From the NCBI GenBank assembly GCA_946528555.1, contig CAMMYS010000039.1, positions 1 to 30,043 on the forward strand: a stretch of 30,043 nt of DNA, written 5' to 3'. The notes beneath the pieces were generated by a model, which was not told where the DNA came from, made no database searches, and worked only from the letters and a program-made list of their open reading frames with translations. The DNA comes from an uncultured Mycoplasmatota bacterium (GTDB lineage: Bacteria > Bacillota_I > Bacilli_A > RF39 > UBA660). Below, in pieces: positions 17,551 through 24,214 of the stretch. Numbering within the stretch: the stretch's first letter is position 1; every line of letters begins with the position of its first letter. Position numbers and translations under genes: made by a program.

Positions 17551-17579
17551 AAAAAAGAAATCTATTCAGATTTCTTTTT
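17551..17579 (-). terminator. Intrinsic terminator of the surface-protein operon
   Basis: A 12-bp stem (AAAAAGAAATCT with AGATTTCTTTTT) around a 4-nt loop, with a U-run on the minus strand; the stop codon of the TPKTG protein lies inside it. Confidence 0.8.
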
Positions 17580-19490
17580 ATTTTTAACTAATACAAATAC
17601 TAATCCAACGATTAATAATAATGATATTATTGCTCCGATGATATAGATATAAACTTCATCACCTGTCTTAGGAGTTGTTTGTTCATCAATTATAGTTTTA
17701 TTTTCCTCAGTTTCATTAACTGGTTCAATAACTTCTTCTCCACCAACTTTTTGAGTATCAAATTCTGTTTCAACAATATATTCATCATTTTCAAGATAAT
17801 ATCCTGCTGGTGCATCTGCTGCTATAAGTTGTAATTGATTAGTAAATGTTTTATCAATATTTTCACCAACTAAGAAGTTAGAGAATATTTCTATAGCAGA
17901 ATTAGCTTTAATTTCATCAATAATTATTTGATCTCCATTAATTCTATATCCATTGCCTTCTTTAATTGTTTGTTCTTTAAAGTTGTTATTAATAACTAAA
18001 TTCTTAATATCAACACTTGCAGTATTCTTAATAGTTGTCTTAAACTCAACAACATCACCTTTTTCATATTTTTCTTTAGGATTTAATACCACAAGATTCA
18101 TTTCAGGTGCAAATGTATCATTTATTTTCATCCATTTTCCAAATACATCTAAATTATATCCAGGCATTACAAACTCATCATTTTGATACCAACCAATAAA
18201 TCTACATTTAACTTCTTTATTATTGTCAGATTTATCAATACATGTTGTAGATTTATAATCATTTTTTAATTTAACTGTATCTCCAACATTATGAATTGAA
18301 TAACCATAATAATTATATCCGTTTGACACATAATTCAAAAATTCTTCATCAATTTGATGTTTTACTGCTTCTGATGGATTAGCTGTACTTTTTGGCATTT
18401 CAGCTGTTTTAGGAACAATATCTCCCTCAAATCTATATGTTATCATATTTGGTGTTTTTTCAAATACTAATGTAAGTGTAGTATCATTATCAGGCATTTG
18501 AAAATATCCTGACTCATCCACTTCAACATCACTTGGTAAATTATAATCTACTAGAATATAATCTCCAAATCTTAAGACAACATCATAGTAATATTGTTGA
18601 GGGTTATATTCCTTGCAATATCTATACACGATGTCAAACGTATTAAGTGTTTCACCAGTTTTAAATTCTTTATCTTTTGGTAAAATAATATCTTTAATAC
18701 TACTATCTGATATAGCAAATTTCAATTTATGTTTTGTTTCATTTGATGATACATATGTTCCAGTAATTGTAACATTTTTATTTGGCATTACAAACTTATC
18801 GTTACTAATTGTTACATCGCTAGAAGTAAAACCACTAAATATATAACCATCTATTTCACTAGGAAGCTCTGTTCCAACTGTTTGGCCAACAGTATATTCT
18901 TTTTCTACTGGTGTTGCTACTGCAGTTTTATTTTCATCTAATCCTACAATATTATATGTGACTTTATATCTTTCAGATGATTCTGGTCCAATATAACTAT
19001 ATACAATATTAGAATCAATATTTTTACCATTAACAGTTGCTTTTGCTGTATTATACATATCTACTCTTGTAGTTGTATCTAATGCTCTAACTTTCAAAGC
19101 AACACTGATATTACATCCATCTTCTAAATTTGAAACTTTAAAAGAAACTGTTCTAGTATTTTCATCGTATTTTAATCCAGAAGAACCATTAACGATTCTA
19201 CCCGAACTGCACCAAGGAGATTTAGACCAAGTGTCTTGGTCATTATCAAATCCAATGAACTCTAATCCTTCAGGTAGTTTATCCTTAACACTAATTATAT
19301 TGCTTGTCGCATTTGAAAATCCTTCATTTTTAATAACTATTACATAATTATATTCTACACCAGGGCTCATCACACCATAATCGTCTGTTATTTGAAGGGA
19401 AAAAGAATATCCTGAAATAATTACTGTAATTAGAGGTATTAATATAGAAATTAATATTAAATATATACTTGTTTTCTTATTTAATATCAT
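17562..19490 (-). CDS. Cell-wall surface protein with DUF11/SHIRT-like domains and TPKTG sorting signal
   Basis: 642 residues. An N-terminal hydrophobic segment (about 9-30) serves as signal peptide. A DUF11-like beta domain (about 35-165, with VIVIKNEGFSNATSN and KLPEGLEFIGF) is followed by a SHIRT-like repeat (about 173-245: YKVTYNIVGLDENK to FVMPNKNVTITGTY). Two more divergent repeats end in FQMPDNDTTLTLVF and FVMPGYNLDVFGKW. A second DUF11-like domain covers about 460-585. The C-terminus is a sortase signal: TPKTGD, a hydrophobic helix, and the basic tail KNKKKSE. The first residue of the motif is Thr instead of the usual Leu. Such proteins form rod-like adhesins on the cell wall. Its start overlaps the VWA gene's stop by four bases. 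No sortase is in the window. Ligand unknown. Confidence 0.85.
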   Translation of the reverse strand: MILNKKTSIYLILISILIPLITVIISGYSFSLQITDDYGVMSPGVEYNYVIVIKNEGFSNATSNIISVKDKLPEGLEFIGFDNDQDTWSKSPWCSSGRIVNGSSGLKYDENTRTVSFKVSNLEDGCNISVALKVRALDTTTRVDMYNTAKATVNGKNIDSNIVYSYIGPESSERYKVTYNIVGLDENKTAVATPVEKEYTVGQTVGTELPSEIDGYIFSGFTSSDVTISNDKFVMPNKNVTITGTYVSSNETKHKLKFAISDSSIKDIILPKDKEFKTGETLNTFDIVYRYCKEYNPQQYYYDVVLRFGDYILVDYNLPSDVEVDESGYFQMPDNDTTLTLVFEKTPNMITYRFEGDIVPKTAEMPKSTANPSEAVKHQIDEEFLNYVSNGYNYYGYSIHNVGDTVKLKNDYKSTTCIDKSDNNKEVKCRFIGWYQNDEFVMPGYNLDVFGKWMKINDTFAPEMNLVVLNPKEKYEKGDVVEFKTTIKNTASVDIKNLVINNNFKEQTIKEGNGYRINGDQIIIDEIKANSAIEIFSNFLVGENIDKTFTNQLQLIAADAPAGYYLENDEYIVETEFDTQKVGGEEVIEPVNETEENKTIIDEQTTPKTGDEVYIYIIGAIISLLLIVGLVFVLVKNKKKSE

Positions 19491-21136
19491 TCTAGACCAC
19501 CATCCTCTCCTACTCCTACTGATTTATGTATAGTTATCTTACTTAACTTAGGATATATATAAATATCATCTCCAGGCATCACAAATCTATTATCAATAAT
19601 TGGTGTATCTTGACAGTAATAACTATTTCCCGCATCAAAAACTATAGTATTAACTATACCTTTACTATTTTGTGACATAGTTATTAGATTGTTAAATTTA
19701 AGAGATCCACATCTATGTTCTATATTCCATCCCTCAAATTCATAACCATCACAAGTCATTTTTAAGTTAGATAAATCTACTTGATCTCCAACTTTATAAT
19801 AGTATTCATCTTCTATATTACTGTAATCACAATCAGCATATTTATCAATTATTACTTTGTTATAGAAATTAACATATGGAGTTGCTGGTACATCTATATT
19901 TTCTTCTGATTTACCTTCGAATTTAGATTTTACATTAATATTGTTATTAACAGGGATTAACTTATTAGTTTTTTCATTATTATTAACGCTTAATTCAACT
20001 ATTAACCCTGCTGTATAATTTTTTATTATTTCACCATCAATTGTCCAAGTTAATGAATTATTATTTTTATTATATTCAACATTTCCTGCATTATTATATA
20101 TTATTTTAAAATCATTAAAGTTAAAATATTCGCTATTATAATTATCTACTACTCTCAATAAAGAAAATGGTTTATCTTGAACAAGTTGTTCAAATATACT
20201 TGAACTATAGAAAGAACCTAGTTGGTCTAATTTTTTAACCTTTGGAATTGGTTCAGTATTGCTTTTTTCTCTTAATTTATTATCATATAAATTATCATTT
20301 GTTCCATAACTATATATGTAGTCGCTTATTTTCTTTATTCTTTCTAATTTTGAATTATCATAATCAATAAAATTATGTACTGCATAAATTGTAACATTAG
20401 GATATTTTTGTTTAATTTCTTTAAATAGAGCTTCTTCTTCAGACTTTTTACCTATTGATACATCTCCAACAGATAAAATAATTCTTAATTCCCTATCATT
20501 AGAAAAAGTATAGTTTTTTAAGAATTCATTAATTCCTTCTAAAGCTTTATAATAATTTGTATATTTATTAACTGCCCTATCATAATTATCAAATACAGTG
20601 TTTATTACTTCTGTTTCATTAGTTAGATTTGTTAACATCTGATATTCATCACTATATGACATTATTGCAACTCTACTATTTTCTTTTCTAAGTAATAGAT
20701 TCTGTGAAGCACTATATATATCATAATATACCCTAAAAGAACAACCGTCATATTTTTCATCTATATTGCCTTGTGAATATAATTCGGCATCTTCATTATC
20801 AATATTTGAAGAACAATGAGCCGTTCTAGAATTATTAATAACAAATAATACATCTTCGTCTTTATTTAATACTCCACTATTAGCTTCTAGACTATATTGA
20901 ACTATTAACTTATTTGGGCCGTTTAAGTATGCATATTTTCCTAATAACCAACTTCCTTCTTCATTTTCATAAAAGTCTGTACTATTAGATGTAAGATTAA
21001 TTCTATTTGATTTTTCCTCCAAATTAGATAAAGTACCTCTTATATTAACAAATATACCTACAAAAAGTATAAGTCCTATTAAACAAGGTACTATGATTTT
21101 ATAATTTCCACTTATAAAGTCTTTTATTTTATTCAT
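19487..21136 (-). CDS. Membrane-anchored VWA-like surface protein with degenerate MIDAS
   Basis: 549 residues. One N-terminal membrane helix (about 14-32), then an extracellular region. Residues about 92-290 read as a von Willebrand A fold: a hydrophobic strand DVLFVI at the place of the metal site, SRVAIMSYSD, then RELRIILSVGDVS. The metal motif D-x-S-x-S is Asn101-Asn-Ser-Arg-Thr105, so the key aspartate is lost. After a beta-rich middle part comes a C-terminal InlB/SHIRT-like repeat (YEFEGWNIEH to FVMPGDDIYIYPKLSKI). There is no C-terminal helix or sorting signal. It heads the operon with the TPKTG protein and shares the FVMP repeat type with it, suggesting a joint surface assembly. GAGGTG precedes the ATG. 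The VWA call is moderate. Confidence 0.7.
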   Translation of the reverse strand: MNKIKDFISGNYKIIVPCLIGLILFVGIFVNIRGTLSNLEEKSNRINLTSNSTDFYENEEGSWLLGKYAYLNGPNKLIVQYSLEANSGVLNKDEDVLFVINNSRTAHCSSNIDNEDAELYSQGNIDEKYDGCSFRVYYDIYSASQNLLLRKENSRVAIMSYSDEYQMLTNLTNETEVINTVFDNYDRAVNKYTNYYKALEGINEFLKNYTFSNDRELRIILSVGDVSIGKKSEEEALFKEIKQKYPNVTIYAVHNFIDYDNSKLERIKKISDYIYSYGTNDNLYDNKLREKSNTEPIPKVKKLDQLGSFYSSSIFEQLVQDKPFSLLRVVDNYNSEYFNFNDFKIIYNNAGNVEYNKNNNSLTWTIDGEIIKNYTAGLIVELSVNNNEKTNKLIPVNNNINVKSKFEGKSEENIDVPATPYVNFYNKVIIDKYADCDYSNIEDEYYYKVGDQVDLSNLKMTCDGYEFEGWNIEHRCGSLKFNNLITMSQNSKGIVNTIVFDAGNSYYCQDTPIIDNRFVMPGDDIYIYPKLSKITIHKSVGVGEDGGLE

Positions 21137-21153
21137 ATTACACCTCTATTATC

Positions 21154-21159
21154 ATTATA
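21154..21159 (-). promoter_or_regulatory. Probable -10 element of the surface operon
   Basis: A perfect TATAAT lies 2 bases after the U-run of the preceding terminator and 17 bases before the VWA gene start. The -35 position (TTTTAA) falls in the terminator hairpin and is weak. Confidence 0.4.
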
Positions 21160-21161
21160 AT

Positions 21162-21190
21162 AAAAAAACACTTTAATTAAAAGTGTTTTT
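21162..21190 (-). terminator. Intrinsic terminator after the Sel1-repeat gene
   Basis: AAAAACACTTT pairs with AAAGTGTTTTT around a 5-nt loop; on the minus strand a seven-U run follows. Confidence 0.8.
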
Positions 21191-21231
21191 AAAATAAATC
21201 ATTCTATTTTTCAAATCAAATTAAAACAATA

Positions 21232-22380
21232 TTAATTATAATATTGTTCTAAATTCTTTTCTGCAAATGAACTTCTTTCATTTATAGGTGCTTCAGTAGC
21301 TTTTTTATAATAAATATATGCTTTATCTAAATCTTTTTCTACTGTTCTATAATACTCTCCTACTTTATTTAAAGCCCATCCATTACCCATATCTGCACTT
21401 GTTTTATAATATTTAATTGCTTCTTCTATATTGCCTTCTTCTTCATATAATTTACCAATATTATTAAAAGCAAAAGCATTACCAAGTTCACTAGATATTT
21501 CAAAATAATACTTTGCTTTATCTAAATCTATTTTGTTTTCAGGATTAATTCCTTTTTTATAACAAAGTCCTAGTGTGTTATAACCAGCTGAACTACCCAA
21601 ATCTATAGATTTATTTAAATATTTCCACATTGTATCAAAATCATATTTAACTCTTTTATTAAATATAAGATTAGCAACCATCCAACATCCTTTAGGATGA
21701 TTTTTATTAGCAGCTTTTAAATAATATTCATATGATTTTTCATAATTTGGTTTTCCTCTTATCAATCCATCATATTCCATACTACCAAGTTCAGCACAAG
21801 CATACATATTATTTTTATTAGCAAGTTCTATTAAATCACTTATATGACTATGTCCCATATATAATTTAACTTTCATATAATCTTCTAATTCATCTTTATT
21901 ATATTTAATGTTAATATCTTGTTTATATATAGGTTGTTTATTCTCAAGTATTGCATAATATAGTAGTTCAATAAATGTATGATAATTATCTTCTTTAATA
22001 AATCTATCTCTAGTTATATGTGGATCATTATCTACAATTGTTAATAACTCGTCTATAACTGTTATAAATTTATTGCAATTGTTAATATCTTCTTCATAAA
22101 TCTTATCTTCAAGAATATTAATTATTGATTTAACATTATCTAATAAATCATCATTATCATATTTATTTTTGAATAACTCTTTATATTCTAAACCAATAGC
22201 TCTAATACCAATACAATAATTATTAATAGTTGTTGTTCCAACATTATTCACACCAAAAATACTACAAAATATTTCAGTTTGCATAGCACTATTGTTATTA
22301 GAAACTTTCTTTATTGTATTAATAACATTTCCTAATGATAAATAATTTCCATCATTCATTTTAATATAATTTTTTTTCAT
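21232..22380 (-). CDS. Sel1-repeat (TPR-like) protein
   Basis: 382 residues. The C-terminal half (about 190-375) holds about five Sel1-type helical repeats, for example YACAELGSMEYDG, SYEYYLKAANKNHPKGC, AFAFNNIGKLYEEEGN and EAIKYYKTSADMGNGWALNK. These build a superhelical scaffold for protein contacts. The N-terminal ~150 residues are unfamiliar: MNDGNYLSLGNVINTIKKVS and TINNYCIGIRAIGLEYKELF suggest a small helical domain, conceivably DNA- or ligand-binding. No signal peptide, so cytoplasmic. Its first 20 bases overlap the end of the upstream gene. No good ribosome site is seen, and a second ATG at 22359, right after the upstream stop (TAAAATG), could be the true start by reinitiation. Either way the two products are likely made together. 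Function unknown. Confidence 0.75.
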   Translation of the reverse strand: MKKNYIKMNDGNYLSLGNVINTIKKVSNNNSAMQTEIFCSIFGVNNVGTTTINNYCIGIRAIGLEYKELFKNKYDNDDLLDNVKSIINILEDKIYEEDINNCNKFITVIDELLTIVDNDPHITRDRFIKEDNYHTFIELLYYAILENKQPIYKQDINIKYNKDELEDYMKVKLYMGHSHISDLIELANKNNMYACAELGSMEYDGLIRGKPNYEKSYEYYLKAANKNHPKGCWMVANLIFNKRVKYDFDTMWKYLNKSIDLGSSAGYNTLGLCYKKGINPENKIDLDKAKYYFEISSELGNAFAFNNIGKLYEEEGNIEEAIKYYKTSADMGNGWALNKVGEYYRTVEKDLDKAYIYYKKATEAPINERSSFAEKNLEQYYN

Positions 22381-22816
22381 GTTTTAACTCACTATCTTTT
22401 TTATATACTCTTTCTATCATAGGTGCATAACCATTATATACATAATCTTCATAATCAATATATTCAAGTATTCTATACATTTCTATTAAATATTCAAATC
22501 TAATATTTTTTGATTCAATAACATATTCTTCTACTTCATCTGGTCTTTCAAAACTAACAAAATCCATATAATATCCATGACTTGGATTTCCTAATAATTC
22601 ATCAGGAATATCATATTCGCATATATAATATCCTTCACATAGATTTAAATAATGTATATCTCCGAAGTTTCTAAAAAAATGTAAATATTTTTTATCAGGC
22701 TCATAATTAAAATCATTTTTAAATCTTCTATAAAAATTACTACCTAATGTAGAAAAATCTCCAGTATTTAAGATTATCTCCCCTTCTTTTTCTTTACATA
22801 CTCGATATAATTTCAT
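22361..22816 (-). CDS. Uncharacterised cytoplasmic protein paired with Sel1 protein
   Basis: 151 residues, acidic and aromatic-rich, no signal or membrane segment. It opens MKLYRVCKEKEGEIILNTGD and continues KKYLHFFRNFGDIHYLN, YYICEYDIPDELLG and GYYMDFVSFERPDEVEEYVI. This arrangement (LYRV start, short beta strands, D-I-P-D-E) recalls uncharacterised Firmicutes proteins, and loosely the N-terminal strand of ADP-ribosyltransferase-like folds, but I cannot show a catalytic set and make no enzymatic claim. The start has AGGAG at proper spacing and a good promoter upstream. It overlaps the Sel1-repeat gene by 20 bases, an arrangement typical of partner proteins. Confidence 0.7.
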   Translation of the reverse strand: MKLYRVCKEKEGEIILNTGDFSTLGSNFYRRFKNDFNYEPDKKYLHFFRNFGDIHYLNLCEGYYICEYDIPDELLGNPSHGYYMDFVSFERPDEVEEYVIESKNIRFEYLIEMYRILEYIDYEDYVYNGYAPMIERVYKKDSELKHEKKLY

Positions 22817-22835
22817 ATAAATCTCCTATATGAAT

Positions 22836-22863
22836 ATTATAAGTGTTTTTAGTTATTTATCAA
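22836..22863 (-). promoter_or_regulatory. Promoter of the uncharacterised protein/Sel1 pair
   Basis: TTGATA (22858-22863, five of six) and a perfect TATAAT (22836-22841) are 16 bases apart on the minus strand, 20 bases before the ATG at 22816. Confidence 0.65.
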
Positions 22864-22946
22864 CAAAAAATGTGGATTTGTTGTGGAGTATGAAATATAG
22901 ACTTTTTAAATATATTTATTGATAATGAATATAGGAGGAGATAAAA

Positions 22947-24197
22947 ATGAAGAATTTTATCAAAAATTATAAATCAACATTAATACTACTTGGTTCTATT
23001 ATTGTTGGTACTATTGTAGGACTTATATTTGGTGAAAAAACAAAAGTCTTAAGTCCATTTGGAGATTTATTCTTAAATCTATTATTAGTGATTATTATAC
23101 CTTTAATATTTTTAACAATATCTACTTCAATAGGTAAAATGAAAGAACCAAAAAGGATTGGAAAAATACTTGCTGCTATTATTGCTGTATTCCTAGTAAC
23201 ATCAGTTATAAGCTGTTTAGTAGGAATTGGAACTACTAAGATGTTTAATTTAGTAAAAATCAGTGATAGCAATACAATAAAAGAAGTATTAAAAGAAGAA
23301 GTTGCTGAAGAAAGCACAAGTGTTAATTTTTTAGAAAGAACAGTTGAAGCAATTAGCGTAAATGATTTTTCAAAAGTATTAACAAGAGATAATATGATTG
23401 CTTGTATTGTATTTTCAATACTAATTGGTATTAGCATTAATATTTCTAAAGGAAAATCAGATAAATTCTTAGAAGTATTAGAAAGTGCAAATCATACTGT
23501 TCAATCATTTATTAAAATAATTATGTATTATGCTCCTATAGGACTTGGATGTTATTTTGCTACTTTAGTTGGAACATTTGGTGGTGAAATTGCATTAGGT
23601 TATGGAAAAACATTTATTATTTACACAGTAGTTGCAGTTTTATTCTACTTTATGTTCTATTCATTATATGCATATATTGCTGCTGGAAGAAAAGGTTTTA
23701 CTTCTTATTGGAAAAACATTTTACCAGCTACACTTACTTCAATCGCAACATGCTCATCTGCCGCATCTATTCCAGTAAACACTTCATGTGCAAAAAATAT
23801 TGGAGTTCCTGAAGAGATAGCTGATACAACTATTCCACTAGGAACAAGTTTTCATAAAGATGGTTCAATCATAGGAAGTGTATTTAAAATAATGTTCTTA
23901 GTTAACTTATTTGGAAGTGATATTAGCACATTAAAAATATTAGGAATTGCTCTTTTAGCAACATTACTTGTTACAGCTGTTCCTATTGGTGGTGGTACTA
24001 TTTCAGAGGCCTTAATTATATCTATGTTAGGATTCCCTGCTTCATGTATAGGAATGTTAACAATAATAGCAACTATTATAGATCCACCTGCTACTATGTT
24101 AAATGTGGTTGGTGACTCTGCTTCATCAATGTTAGTAGCAAGAATAATAGATGGTAAAAATTGGTTAAAAGAAAAAACTAAAATTAAAAAGAAGTAA
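22947..24197 (+). CDS. Dicarboxylate/amino acid:cation symporter (DAACS family)
   Basis: 416 residues with about eight membrane helices and two re-entrant hairpins. The serine-rich hairpin 1 reads TCSSAASIPVN, the glycine-rich hairpin 2 reads PIGGGTISEALII, and the helix 8 region reads DPPATMLNVVGDSASSMLVAR. These match the GltP/GltT/SstT-type fold that takes up glutamate, dicarboxylates or small neutral amino acids with sodium or protons. The helix 7 motif NMDGT of classic glutamate carriers is replaced by SFHKDGS, so cation binding and substrate may differ. A strong AGGAGGAG ribosome site precedes the ATG. The gene is transcribed alone, divergently from the Sel1 pair and convergently with the ABC-F fusion. 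The substrate cannot be read from the sequence. Confidence 0.9.
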   Translation: MKNFIKNYKSTLILLGSIIVGTIVGLIFGEKTKVLSPFGDLFLNLLLVIIIPLIFLTISTSIGKMKEPKRIGKILAAIIAVFLVTSVISCLVGIGTTKMFNLVKISDSNTIKEVLKEEVAEESTSVNFLERTVEAISVNDFSKVLTRDNMIACIVFSILIGISINISKGKSDKFLEVLESANHTVQSFIKIIMYYAPIGLGCYFATLVGTFGGEIALGYGKTFIIYTVVAVLFYFMFYSLYAYIAAGRKGFTSYWKNILPATLTSIATCSSAASIPVNTSCAKNIGVPEEIADTTIPLGTSFHKDGSIIGSVFKIMFLVNLFGSDISTLKILGIALLATLLVTAVPIGGGTISEALIISMLGFPASCIGMLTIIATIIDPPATMLNVVGDSASSMLVARIIDGKNWLKEKTKIKKK

Positions 24198-24214
24198 CTA
24201 AATTACTTCTTTTT
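24186..24214. terminator. Bidirectional terminator between symporter and ABC-F fusion gene
   Basis: A 12-bp perfect stem (AAAAAGAAGTAA with TTACTTCTTTTT) encloses a 5-nt loop. U-runs occur on both strands; it contains the symporter stop codon and abuts the stop of the convergent gene. Confidence 0.85.

Noticed and set aside
17460..17551. Possible promoter of the DUF1846 gene with repeated TATAAT
   Set aside because: Two TATAAT copies are seen upstream of the start, but no -35 at normal spacing; in such AT-rich DNA this occurs easily by chance.
22866..22926. + strand promoter of the symporter (TAGACT, 17 bases, GATAAT)
   Set aside because: The match is weak, and transcription would start on the ribosome site itself; not strong enough to list.
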